Source: Elymus sibiricus
Lineage: Eukaryota; Streptophyta; Magnoliopsida; Poales; Poaceae
Assembly (NCBI GenBank): GCA_039707655.1
Contig: CM077665.1
Coordinates: 294,008,205-294,072,204, forward strand
DNA: 64,000 nt
Reading direction: 5' to 3'
How positions within the stretch are numbered: position 1 is the stretch's first letter; every line of letters begins with the position of its first letter. Of this stretch, positions 44,686-55,902 are shown one piece after another. A program made the position numbers and the translations under genes. The notes below the pieces were generated by a model that worked only from the letters and a program-made list of their open reading frames with translations, searched no databases and was not told the origin of the DNA.

Positions 44686-45141
44686 AACACTCTCCAAATA
44701 TGTGGGATTCTTTTTACCTAAAGTTGACGCTCTCCCAAACCCACTTTCGATACTATTGCAAACATTATTATCAATAACATATTCAACATGAGGCTTAAAT
44801 AAATTTTCAAGATCATAAGAAGCATTATCACCCCAATCATGATCATTGCAATAAGAAGTGGACATGACAAAATTATCATCCCCAAGCTTGTAGTTTTGCA
44901 TATCATTAACATAATTGACATTAATAGAATTTATAGTAACATCATTGCAATCATGCTTTTCCATCAAGGAGCTATCATGAACCACCTTATAAATTTCTTC
45001 TTTCAACACTTCATCAAAAAATTTAGATTCATGATTTTCAAACAAAACTTCATAGAGATAATCAAGTGCACTCAACTCACTAGCAATTGGTTCATCATAA
45101 TTTGGCCTTTTGAAAAGATTAGCAAGTGGATGAGGATCCAT
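44686..45141 (-). pseudogene. Unknown ORF of tandem element, copy 1, 5' half
   Basis: ATG at 45141, nearly identical to the first 150 residues of the copy 2 ORF (MDPHPLANLFKRPNYDE). The copia element inserted here, so the frame ends in copia LTR sequence. The second half is at 33590-34015. Confidence 0.8.
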
Positions 45142-45400
45142 ATCAATAGATTTTTAGCAAGCGAAGATGCAAGCAAATAGAAGGCACATGGCAACACAAG
45201 CAAAGATAGTAAACAAGCAAAAAGGCAAACGGAAAAAGAGGGCGAATAAAACGACAAATTTGTGAAATGGGGGAGAGGAAAACGAGAGGCAAATGGCAAA
45301 TAATGTAATTGCAAGGAGATGAGATTTGTGATTAGGAACCTGGTAGATGATGATGGAGTCTCCTCGGCGCCAGAGATTGGCACGTAGAAGAGACCGCTTC

Positions 45401-45419
45401 CTCCCCGGCAATGGCACCA
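45401..45419 (-). other. Primer binding site, tandem element copy 1
   Basis: On the minus strand TGGTGCCATTGCCGGGGAG, 10 nt after LTR C. It differs from copy 2 by one base (A for G at position 8). Confidence 0.8.
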
Positions 45420-45429
45420 GAAATTCCTT

Positions 45430-47008
45430 TGACGTGGCTTGAGACTGCGTCGGTATTTCCCCAAAGAGGAAGGGATGATGCAGCACAGCGACGGTAAGTA
45501 TTTCCCTCAGTTATGAAACCAAGGTTATCGAACCAGTAGGAGGATCACCACCACCCAATAAGCAGCACCTGCACACAAATAACAAATACTTGCAACCCGA
45601 CGCGAAAGAGAGGTTGTCAATCTCTCTGTGGTAAAAAGATAGATTAGGTAGTGATAGGTAGGAGAGATTGATCTCTCAAGAACACAAAATAAAAAGGGCA
45701 ACTAAAAAGTGCAGCAATATATTTTGGGGTTTTTGGTTTAGTAGATCTGAAAACAAAGAAGCAAAAAAGATAGATCGGAAAGCAATATGTTGGAAAAGTA
45801 GACCCGGGGGCCGTAGGATTCTCTAGTGGCTTCTCTCATGAGTATAGCGCACGGTGGGTGAACAAATTACTGTTGGGCAATTGATAGAAGATCAAATAAT
45901 CATGACGATATCCAAGGCGATGATCATTATATAGGCATCACGTCCAAGATAAGTAGACCGACTCTTGCCTGCATCTACCACTATTACTCCACACATCGAC
46001 CGTTATCCAGCATGCATCTAGTGTATTAAGTTCATGGAAAAACGGAGTAATGCAATAAGAACGATGACATGATGTAGACAAGATCTATTCATGTAGGAAT
46101 AGACCCCATCTTGTTATCCTTAATGGCAACGATACATGCGTGCCTTGCTGCCCCTTCTGTCACTGGGAAAGGACACCGCAAGATCGAACCCATCACAAAG
46201 CACCTCTTCCCATGGCAAGAAAAATTGATCTAGTTGGCCTAACTAAACCAAAGATTCGAAGAAGAAATACGAGGCTATAAGTAATCATGCATATAAGAGA
46301 TCAAAGAAGACTCAAATAATATTCATGGATACAAACTAATCATGAAATCAAAATTCATCGGATCCCAACAAACACAATGCAAAAGTTTACATCAAATAGA
46401 TCTCCAAGAGACCATTGTATTGAGAATCAAAAGAGAGAGAGGAAGCCATCTAGCTACTACCTACGGACCCGTAGGTCTATGGTGGACTACTCACGCATCA
46501 TCGGAGAGGCACCTATGAAGAAGATGAACCCCTCCGTGATGGTGTTTAGATTGGATCTCGAGGTTCTGGAACTTGCGACGGCTGGAATTGTGTTTCGTCG
46601 ACTCCCTTAGGGTTTTCTAAATATTTGGGAATTTATAGGCGTCAGAGGCGGTGGAGGGGGGCCCTGTGGAGGGCACAACCCATCTGGGCGCACCGGGGCC
46701 CCCCTGGCGTGCCCTGGTGGGTTGTGGCCTCCACAACCCACCTTTGTGGCACTTCTTTGGCCCACTGGGTGTCTTCTGGTCCAAAAAATATCTCCAAAAT
46801 GTTTCGTCACGATTGGACTCCGTTTGGTACTGATATTTTGCGAAGTAAAAAACAAGCAAAAACAGCAACTGGAACTTTGACACTATGTCAATAGGTTAGT
46901 CCCAAAAAATGATATAAAGTTTCTAGAAAATGATTGTAAAACATCCAAGAATGATAATATAACAGCATGGAACAAGCAAAAAATTATAGATACGTTGGAG
47001 ACGTATCA
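45430..47008 (-). repeat. Tandem element LTR C (5' LTR)
   Basis: 1579 bp, TGACGTGG ... ACGTATCA on the plus strand. The ACCAC duplication follows at 47009-47013. The GC-rich hairpin is at about 46672-46729. Confidence 0.92.
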
Positions 47009-47013
47009 ACCAC

Positions 47014-48740
47014 CACCTGTTGATCGCCCTGATTTGTCACATGAACTTGATGATGCTACTTCTGAAATTAATGATGATACTATTGCTATGCATGATGAAA
47101 CTGAAACCGTGCCACTGAATGAATTACTTGATGCTCATATTGCTAAAGATAGAGAAATTGAGAATGCTGAAACTGATGAAGATTTTGAATCACCTGTTAC
47201 ACCTTGCTCTTCTAATAGATATGAATTACCGTATGTACGTGAAGGTTATGTTATGGATGGAGAGGTAGCTAGGGATTTTCTTGCTTGTGAGAATAGAGAT
47301 GATTTGAAGAAACTACTATGCAAACTAAAAGAAAAATCTATGATGGAGAAAATGAAACATGATCCTAAATTTGCTACTTCTCCTATATTTGTCACTGATA
47401 AGGATTATGAATTCTTTATAGTCCCTAAATTGATTCCTATAGTAGAGTCTGATCCTTTCCATGGTTATGAAACTGAAACTGTTGTCAAACATCTCATGAA
47501 GTTGAATGATATTGCTGCTTTATTTAGTAATGAGGAAAAGATACGCTACTACTATATCCTTAAGCTTTTCCCCTTCTCTCTAAAAGGCGAGGCCAAAAAA
47601 TGGTTTCTATCTCTTGCTCCTGGTTGTGTGCGTAGTCCCCAGGATATGCTTTATTATTTTTCTGAAAAATACTTTCCTGCTCATAAGAAACAAGCTGCCT
47701 TACAGAAAATATTTAACTTTGTGCAAATTGAAGAAGAGAATCTCCCTCAAGCTTGGGGGAGGCTTCTCCAGTTACTTAGAGCTTTGCCTGATCATCCTCT
47801 TAAGAAAAACAAAATGATTGATATCTTTTATTATGGACTAACTGATGCTTCTAGGGACTTCCTAGATAGTTGTGCTTGTTGTGTTTTCAGGGAAAGAATT
47901 GTTGGACAAGCTGATGAACTATTGAATAACATATTGCAAAATGTCGATGATTGGACACTTCTTGGACCACCGCCGGAACCTATTCAAAAGAAGAGAGATA
48001 TTCTATTTCTCAGTCCTAAAGATATGCAAGAGGCAAAAAAGATCTATGAAAGAGAAAGGTATTAAAACTATGGATGTCAAGAAATTACCACCTATCGAAG
48101 AAATACATGGACTTGACACCCCGAGATAGGTAGTAGAGGTAAATTCTCTCCGTACCTTTAATGAAAGTGATATACCTTATACTAAGACTCCTAGTCAATG
48201 CATGGATGAATTTGATAATTACATTGTTAAGCAAGAGCATTTCAATAATTATGTCAAGGACCAATTAAGACGTAATGCTATGATGATAGACCGCTTAAGT
48301 GACTTGATGTTTAGAATTGCTAATGATGTTAAGGGTCTAGGTAAACATACTTCTATGGTTCACACCCAACTAGACAAAGTTGCTAAGTCACAAAATGATT
48401 TGCTTGCTGAAATAAATGATAATATGAATGATCATGATGTTACAGTAATGACTAGAGGAGGTAGAATGACTCAGGAACCTCTTTATCCTGAGGGACACCC
48501 TAAAAGAATTGAACAAAATTCTCAGAGAATTAATGATGATGCATCTAGTCCATCTAAGAAGAAAAAGAAAACAAAAATGATAGGACTTTGCATGCTTCTA
48601 GTGAACCTGTTATGGAAAAACCTGCTGAAAAACATAATGATGTTTCTATTTCTGATGCTGAGACACAATCTGGTAGTGAACATGCACCTAGTGATAATGA
48701 AAATGATAATAATAATGATGATGTTCACGTAGATGTTTAA
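47014..48740 (+). pseudogene. Gag of the Athila-like element (main part)
   Basis: Continues gag from 20216. The N-terminal acidic region is followed by a retrotransposon gag domain (about 47440-47900: RYYYILKLFPFSLKGEAKKW, then a helix-rich stretch with PAHKKQAALQKIFNF and LPDHPLKKNKMIDIFYYGL), as in capsid proteins of Athila elements. Breaks: a one-base slip near 48055, a TAG at 48127-48129, a slip in an A-rich run near 48570, and TAA at 48738-48740. The end is rich in Asn, Asp and Ser. No zinc knuckle is seen. Confidence 0.85.
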
Positions 48741-49653
48741 CCAGTTGATAATAAAGAACTTGATAATGATGTGGAAATAGAATCTGCTGAAAATCTTGAT
48801 AAACCACATCCCAAGAATAAACGCTATGATAAAAGAGACTTTGTTGCTAGGAAACATGGTAGGGAAAGAGAGCCATGGGTTCAAAAACCCATGCCATTCC
48901 CTCGTAAGCCTTCCAAAAGGAAGGACGATGAAGATTTTGAACGCTTCGCTGAAATGATTAGACCCGTCCTTTTGCGCACTCGCTTGACTGACATATTGAA
49001 AATGCCTCCATATGCTAAGTATATGAAGGATATTATTACCAACAAAAGAAAAATACCTGAAACTGAAACTGCTACCATGCTTGCTAATTATTCTTTTGAT
49101 GGTGGAGTGCCTAAGAAGTTGGGAGATCCGGGTATACCTACAATACCTTGCTCTATTAAAAGAAGTTATCTTAAAACTGCTTTACGTGATTTAGGAGCCG
49201 GTGTTAGTGTTATGCCTTTCTCTCTATATAAAAGACTTGATTTGAATAAGCTTACACCTATTGAGATATTTTGCAAATGGCTGATAAATCCACTGCTTTA
49301 CCTATTGGAATGAGAACGTTCCTGTTGTGGTTGCAAATGTTACTATCTTAACATACTTTGTTATTCTTGATATGCCCGAGGACGACAACATGTCGATCAT
49401 CCTTGGTAGACCCTTTCTAAATACTGCAGGGGCTGTTATTGATTGCAACAAAAGCAAGGTTACTTTTCACGTCAATGGCAAACAACATACTGTGCATTTT
49501 TCGAAGAAGCAAACTTTGGTTAATAATATTAATGTCATTGAGCCTAGTGCAACAATTATCATTGGAGGTTTTAAAATCCCTTTACCTAGTGTCAAGAAGA
49601 AGTATTATTGTCTTATTTTTGGGGATATGCAAATCCCCATTGAGGTAACTTAG
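48741..49653 (+). pseudogene. Protease region of the Athila-like element
   Basis: Same frame as the end of gag until about 49270. The sequence has a basic Pro-rich stretch, LLRTRLTDILKMPPYAKYMKD, then IPCSIKRSYLKTALRDLGAGVSVMP, which matches the Athila-type retropepsin site (D-L-G-A/S in place of D-T/S-G). After two slips near 49275-49320 it goes on with VVVANVTILTYFVILDMPEDD and IILGRPFLNT, the protease C-terminal strand (LGRPFL). A TAG at 49651-49653 ends it. Reverse transcriptase would follow in a complete Athila element but is absent. Confidence 0.85.
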
Positions 49654-50435
49654 TGTGGTATGAAAATACTTCGGTCTCATGTCAATCGGAAACGGTTATT
49701 AATAAGACTTGATCAACCTTATTAATGGATCCTTTTTGAAAGATATGTGATAGATGAATTTAGTATGCACAACTCTCTGTATCACAAGTTTATCCTCTGT
49801 TATTTTTTTAGTTAAGAAAAATAAAATGCCTTGATTTTCCTGTTTTCTGAGTTTACCGTGCAATAAAAAATGACCCAAAAAATAAATAGTCTCAGATTGC
49901 CACCAAATTTTAACATGATTTTTTCTAGAATATTTAAGAATTTTTGGTACTGAAAATACATCAGGGAGGTGCACTTGTGGGCCACAAGCCAACAGGGCGC
50001 ACCCACCCCCCTGGGCGCGCCCTGATGGCTTGTGGGGCTCACAGCCCCCCTGCCTTATCCCTTCGGCTCACCTCACCCCTCACCTCCAGCAAAAATTCCC
50101 TAGCTCTCTCTCTCTCGTGTTCTTCCACCTGAAACTGAAATTTTCGATCTCCTTGCTCGGAACTCCATTACCGAAACTGTTTTGAGGAATTGCTCCTTGG
50201 TATGTGACACTCCCATTCCTCCAATTAGTTTTTGCTTTAGCGGTTATATTTTGCATATTTTTCTGCACTTGGTGCTACAAAAAATGAGCTTGCATGTTGA
50301 ATTCTTTGAGTTGTAAGTAGTATGAATGCTTGATATGGCCTCTAGGTACCTATATGAGTAGTTGATATCAATCTTGCAAAGTTTTATTAACATAATTTTG
50401 TGGCTCAAAAATTTCAGAATTTTGTGCTTAGGAAG
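49654..50435 (+). promoter_or_regulatory. LTR-like leader before the envelope-position ORF
   Basis: No gene. Contains an inverted repeat (49982-50035: CCACAAGCCA-A-CAGGGCGC ... GCGCCCTGATGGCTTGTGG) almost the same as the GC-rich hairpin in this element's own LTR (53778-53830). A pyrimidine-rich CTCTCTCTCTCTCG leader and a GTATGTG donor-like site (about 50199) follow. This looks like a copied promoter or leader module; a role in transcribing the next ORF is an inference. Confidence 0.45.
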
Positions 50436-51454
50436 ATGAGTTTCTTTAGGAGGAGCACCTCAAGAAGGCATACTTAGTGCGAGTCATTGAGCGAGGGTTC
50501 GGTACGACAAGCTTATGTTGAGCCCCGGACAAGCCTGATAGTCATGGCCGATGCCAAATCATGTCGTTGGCCAAGCTATGAGTTCATGAGAGGTGCAGGT
50601 ATCAAGGAGGAATTCAATCATTACATTTATAATACCGGCCTCACCGACTTCCTTGCAGATAAGTGTGTCCAACACTATAACCTCACCCGTACATTCACAC
50701 ATGGATTTCGTTATCATCCCAATACTTCTAGGGTGCTATTTAATCTCTATGATAAATCTTTTAGTATGACTCTAGAAGAATTCTCTGATGCATGCAAACT
50801 GTCGATATGGGTCTCTCTGGAAAAACCAAAAACAACTGATTATAATATGTTCCTTGAAAGTCTTTGCGTTGGAGAGAATAGAGGAGTGACACAAGCTAGA
50901 ATAAAAAGTATTCATTTCCCCTCTATTCGTTACTTTGCACTATTTAATGGGAAATGTGTAGTAGGTAAACAAGATTGCAGTGCATTGTGTGCTCCGGACC
51001 TGAGCCTTATTCACACTGCGGTGAGCGATGAAAAACAATATAACCTTGGTGCAATTGTTGCCCACAGGTTGCATGCTAACGCATGTAGCGGTGATTTGTA
51101 TGGAGGAATTTATGCCTCCCGCGTAGCTACAAATTGAGAGTGTCACCTCAACCTAATGACCCTAATTTTCCTGAGAGATATTTAGACTTTGAAGCCATGT
51201 GTCGTCATGACTTTATCATGGACAGTGCTAGGGGTTATGAGTACTACTGGACGTTCTATAAATATAAGCATGTTTCTGTTACATTGCCTGCGACTGCTCT
51301 CTTTGATTTTCGGACTCGCCAGAGATACTATGTCCTTGAAGACGAGGTGCAGGAGTACAACGCTGCAGTAGAGGCCGCTCGCCTAGCGGAGGAGGCGGCA
51401 AGGAATGCCTCCACGAGCTACCACTTCAACTATTATCCAGACCGGCAGTGGTGA
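50436..51454 (+). pseudogene. Athila-type envelope-position ORF
   Basis: ATG at 50436 reads MSFFRRSTSRRHT, then a TAG at 50475-50477. The frame then runs open to 51137, slips by one base near 51131, and continues to 51454. The middle has FMRGAGIKEEFNHYIYN, LTRTFTHGFRYHPNTSRVLF and LEEFSDACKL, typical of the conserved protein that follows pol in Athila-like elements of grasses (related to the ATHILA ORF-1 type). The C-terminus is Ala/Glu-rich helix. Despite its location I see no clear signal peptide or membrane anchor, so 'envelope-like' refers to position only. Function unknown. Confidence 0.75.
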
Positions 51455-53501
51455 TTATCAAGCTAGGCAAACGCCTAAGCTTGGAAGAGTACGTATTTCT
51501 CACCGACAATACATTCATGTTCACACACTTCATATAAATTGTCAGTGTTCATCCTCTTTCATTGTATATCCATGTTAGCTTTATTTTTCCGCCTTCTTCT
51601 TGTGTGTTTGAAAAACTTTGAAAATCCAAAAATATTTCTCGCTTCTTTTCCTTTTTCTTTCCCTTTTAGTTAGTTGTAGTACTAAAATGAAAACCCAAAA
51701 AGATTTCCTTTGCATGTTGGGAGCTTTCCCGTGTAAATATTTTTTTCTCGTTCTTGTTCTCCCTTTGTTTATTTGCTTTTTTTGAGAAAAATAAAAACTC
51801 CAAAAATATTTCAGTGTGTTTCTGTGAATTTATTTTCTTTTTATTGAGTCATGAAAGGAGAAGACCACGATGAAATGCTGAGTGGCTCCCATATGCTTTA
51901 TTGTTGATCTAACAGAGAGCCAATATTACCTTGTCTTCTCCTCTGTATAAAACTACCCTGCAGATTCCAACTTAGTCCACGTCATTCTTGCACTATTATT
52001 ATTATCACATCATCCGGTCGTGCAAGTGAAAGGCAATAATGACGATATTTGATGAGGTGATCATGGTAAAGGAAGTTGGTATGAACTCTTCTTGTTTTTT
52101 GTTTTTGTAAATTTGTTTAGCTCGTTCAATCTCGATTCAGTATATCATGAGTGAACATGTTTATGATGACAATTAGAGATTATAGTTTCTCATGCCATGC
52201 TTAAATAGCTAGGAGTGGATAATGATTTATCTTATGTGACAACATGCATTAAAATGGTTATGATGTGGTATGGTAGTATGGTATTTCCCTCTGAGTAATT
52301 CGAGCGGCTTGACTTGGCCCATGTGCAAACATGTAGTTGATTGAAAACCAATGCAGCCTTCATGATGTTTAAATTCAGAGTGTTCATATCCTACTCATGC
52401 TATGTCCAATGTTAATTATTCACAATGCATGATTATGACAGTTTTTGCTCTCTAGCTGATCGCTCATCAATCTATGGCTAGCCGTCACCTGTACTAAGCG
52501 GGAATACTGCTTGTGCATCCAAAATCCTTAAACCAAGTCATTCCACATGAGTCCACCATACCTACCTATATACGGTATTACCCTGCCGTTCCAAGTAAAT
52601 TTGCATGTGCCACCTCTAATATTCAAATAAACACTTGTTGTGTGCACTCGTACCGCTCATGGAGCGACGGGGCGGTCAATATCTTCCATGCTAAGTGAAT
52701 TATTCTCAAGATGAGCATTTATTCGCCTATCATTGCATGAGAGAGGCTAATAAAAAGGATGCCCAGTCCTGCAAAACAAGATTAATTAAACAAAACTCCC
52801 GGGACAGTTGAAATTTTGGAGGGCATCCATGGATTCGATCGGCCATGGCTTGTGTATGTATGGTGGATGGGAGTAAACTTTACAATTCCGCTTGGGAACT
52901 GCCAATAATGTGTTTAGCATGGAAGATATTCAAATCCTTTGTCGTGACGTTGAAAGGAAAAGTGCACCACCCAAAACTATAATTTTAATCCGGTTTTAAA
53001 CCTTGAGCTCTGGCACCTCTGCAAATCAATGCTTCCCTCTGCGAAGGGCCTATCTATATACTTTTCTGTTGAGTCATCATCCTCTTAGTAAAAGTACTAG
53101 ACCGGAGAGCCCTATTGTCATTCTTATGCATTGAGTCTAGTTAATGTTGGATGTGAGCATAACTCGATCTTTTCTACCCTGAATTATAATGTTTAGTCAC
53201 TGCTTGAACCTCTGAGGCGCTCTGCATTTATGTTTTGCTGTCTCATAAAGGGCTAGCCAAATAGCATGTCACCGTATTATATTATGATTGTTTTGACAAA
53301 TTTTTGGCATGTGGGATATCTTATTATTGCTCGCTAGTTGGTTATGTATTGCCATGAGTGAATATGATGTTTAGTTGTTATCATCGATATGGTTATTTAT
53401 GATTTATGCTGAAAACTTGTACACTAGCTAAGCATATGTATAACAACGAGAACAAAAGAGTTTGTAAAAGTTTTCTTTGTCACTTTCAGTTTATCAATTG
53501 A
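51455..53501 (+). other. Tail of the Athila-like element
   Basis: No gene. Contains a polypurine-core-like CCTAAGCTTGGAAGAG (about 51471). Between about 52480 and 53060 it holds a block that matches, inverted, the tails of the tandem element (22190-22800) and E2 (13716-14060), including CCCTCTGCGAAGGGCCTATC at 53035-53054. Confidence 0.7.
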
Positions 53502-53540
53502 ATTGCTTGAGGACAAGCAATGAGTTAAGCTTGCGGGAGT
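53502..53540 (+). other. AGGA stem-loop and polypurine tract, Athila-like
   Basis: ATTGCTTG (53502-53509), loop AGGA (53510-53513), CAAGCAAT (53514-53521): a perfect 8-bp stem with arms unlike those of E1/E2 but the same loop. TTAAGCTTGCGGGAGT follows to 53540, at the LTR start. Confidence 0.85.
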
Positions 53541-54935
53541 TGATACGTCTCCAAAGTATCTACTTTTCCAAACACTTTTGCTCTGGTTTTGGACTCTAAT
53601 TTGCATGATTTGAATGGAACAAACCCAGACCGACGTTGTTTTCAGCAGAACTACCTTGGTATTATTTTTGTGCAGAAATAAAAGTTTCTAGAATTGGACG
53701 AAACTTTTTGCGAATTATTTTTTGAATAAATAATGAATTATGGAGTGAAGATCCACCGGAGGGGGGCTGCCCGTGGGCTACAAGCCAACAGGGCGCGCCC
53801 ACCCCCCTAGGCGCGCCCTGATGGCATGTGGGGCCCGCGTGGCTCCCACGACCCTAATTCCACTCCTATAAATTCACATCTTCGGTGAAAAAAATCAGAG
53901 AGAAGATTTCATCGCGTTTTACGAGACAGAGCCGCTGCCACCTCCTGTTCTTCCTCGGGAGGGCAGATCCGCAGTCCGTTTGGGGCTCCGGAGAGGGGGA
54001 TTCGTTGCCGTTGTCATCACCAACCCCTCTTCATCAACACCGCCATGATGCTCACCACCGGGAGTGAGTAATTCCTTTGTAGGCTTGCTGGACGATGATG
54101 GGATTGGATGAGATGGATCATGTAATCGAGTTAAGTTTGATAGAGCTTGATCCCTAGTATCCACTATTTTCACAGATTGATGTTGTTATGACTTTGCTAT
54201 GCTTAATGTTTGTCACTAGGGCCCGAGTGCCATGATTTCAGATTTGAACCTATTATGTTTTCATGAATATAAGAGTGATTTGGATCCTATCTTGCAAGTT
54301 GTATGCACCTATTACGTGTCTTGATCCGCATACCCCAAGGTGACAATAATTGGGATTCTTTCCAGTGATTGCCGTAGTTTGAGGAGTTCATGTATTCACC
54401 ATGTGTTAATGCTTTGTTCCGGTTCTCTATTAAAAGGAGGCCTTAATATCCCTTAGTTTCCAATAGGACCCCACTGCCACGGGATGTAAGACAAAAGATG
54501 TCATACAAGTTGTTATCGCAAGCACGTATGACCATATACGAAATACATGCCTACATTACATTGATGAATTGGAGCTATTTCTGTGTCACCCTAGTGTGTA
54601 ACTATTACATGATTGATGTCATCTAAATCATTATCCATCACTGATCCACGTGCCTACGCTTTACATATACTGAATTCTGCTAAGTTACTATTGCTGCTAC
54701 TACTGTGACAACTGCTACAAAATTACTGCTGTCACTATTACTGTTACTGTTACTACTATTACTTGTTGTGCTACTAAAACTTTGCTGCAGAGTGATATCC
54801 CAGGTGTGGTTGAATTGACAACTCAACTACTTAGGCCGATAAATATTCTTTGGCTCCCCTTGTGTCAAATCAATAAATCAGGGTGAAATACTACCCGCGA
54901 AGACTGTTATGATCCCCTATACTTGTGGGTTATCA
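53541..54935 (+). repeat. 3' LTR of the Athila-like element
   Basis: 1395 bp, TGATACGTCTCCAAAGTATC to GGGTTATCA. The last 25 bp (GATCCCC ... TTATCA) equal those of E1 LTRs. The GC-rich hairpin is at 53778-53830. A loose ACT/TAC trinucleotide tract occupies about 54676-54780. Confidence 0.9.
54676..54780 (+). repeat. Degenerate trinucleotide tract
   Basis: Imperfect CTG/CTA/TAC-rich triplet repetition inside the Athila-like LTR. Confidence 0.6.
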
Positions 54936-55250
54936 GTATGCTTGGAGATGAACAAACCCATGGATTTCTAGGTATGCTTGGCTTCATTGACTACATGCGC
55001 AGGAGGTGGAAGAACTGTACTGCAACATGACAAGGATAATTCAAAGGACAGAAGAAGGATGTCACCAACACCATCATTCGTGAGGTCGTGGCTAATGTGG
55101 AGGCATGGATTTGACATGCATATTTTGGGGTTACAAGATCTTACAATGATATTAATGTGCTCCAACGGTCACCCCTCTTTACAAAGTTAACGAATGGGCA
55201 ATCACCGCTGGTGCAGTTCCAAGAAAAATGGCTACACATATAATATGTAT
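54936..55250 (+). pseudogene. PIF/Harbinger transposase fragment
   Basis: From the LTR junction a frame reads MLGDEQTHGFLGMLGFIDYM then RRRWKNCTAT, a stop, and, after small slips, GQKKDV, EAWI-stop-HAYFGV, YNDINVLQRSPLFTKLTNG. These match the DDE-type transposase (DDE_Tnp_4 / HARBI1-like) of plant Harbinger elements: the Asp of FIDYM and the Asp of NDINVL correspond to catalytic positions. Only about 100 residues remain, with at least three stops or slips. The Athila-like element inserted within it, so its other half should lie left of that insertion, but I did not find it in the window. Confidence 0.7.
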
Positions 55251-55884
55251 GTAATTGTAGTGCCCTATTTTAGGACCGACGTTGAGAAGAAATTTTTATA
55301 TACCGTAAAACGCATTTTGTTGGTGCCTTAAAACTTTTTTTGTGTGATTTATTATAAGGCTATTTTTGAAGATGCTCTAACATTGGTCCATACTAATCGA
55401 AAGCTAACGCTATGAAATGGGCCCATGGTTCCGTATACTCGAAAGCTCTAAGCCTAGCCCATTTATACCACACAAATTTGTCTCAAAAAAGAAAACTTTG
55501 TACCACATAAATAAACTGACAAAAATCTGAACGGCCACTTTGAACCGACGGTCTAGATCTTGCATGACTAAACCCAACAAAGGTGGCTAAATGGGATGGT
55601 CCACGCGTGTCGTCCCGATAGCCCACACATTGTGGTGGGCCTGGCCCGACCCGTATATAAACACGCCGTGCCTAGGCCGTAAGGTTGGGCACGAGTGTCG
55701 CCACGGCACGGACGTTTAGTTTATTTATTTATTTCCACAAATTTTCATATATTAGCCTAAAACAGCCAAAACCAAGTGTGCTGATGTGCTAAAACATGTC
55801 GATTGGTCGGCCCATTTCCTTGTTGTGCCGTGGCTGGGCCAGAAAGTTCAGCACGCGTGCCGACCTGGCCTGGTCCGTGTAGTT
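55251..55884 (+). other. Distal RPL4 upstream region
   Basis: No gene. The right half has repeated GGCC and GCACGG words and a TATA-like GTATATAAAC (about 55653). It was contiguous with 59240 before the LINE inserted. Confidence 0.5.
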
Positions 55885-55902
55885 GAGAGGTATAGCTAAG
55901 CT

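Larger units (their letters stand above)
20217..47008 (-). mobile_element. Tandem non-autonomous element with three LTRs
   Basis: Minus-strand order: LTR C (45430-47008), primer site, internal copy 1, LTR B (30544-32118), primer site, internal copy 2, LTR A (20217-21800). The outer duplication ACCAC is at 20212-20216 and 47009-47013. The middle LTR has a polypurine tract on one side and a primer site on the other, so it is shared by two head-to-tail units. Net internal lengths are about 2.65 kb (copy 1) and 3.66 kb (copy 2); copy 1 has a 1.01-kb deletion. Unequal recombination between LTRs of one inserted element explains this best. Each copy later took another insertion. Confidence 0.9.
19887..54935 (+). 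mobile_element. Athila-like LTR retrotransposon lacking pol, interrupted
   Basis: Parts: 134 bp of 5' LTR (19887-20020), primer site (20031-20047), gag start (20096-20216), then a 26.8-kb insertion, gag continuation and protease (47014-49653), an envelope-position ORF (50436-51454), tail, polypurine tract, and a 3' LTR (53541-54935). The original internal length is about 6.7 kb. Reverse transcriptase, RNase H and integrase are absent between 49653 and 50436. It inserted into a Harbinger transposase relic on its right side. Coding parts have several frameshifts and stops. Confidence 0.85.

Noticed and set aside
50436..51454. True envelope glycoprotein
   Set aside because: The position fits, but I see no signal peptide, membrane anchor or cleavage site. 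The sequence fits the conserved Athila post-pol protein of unknown function.
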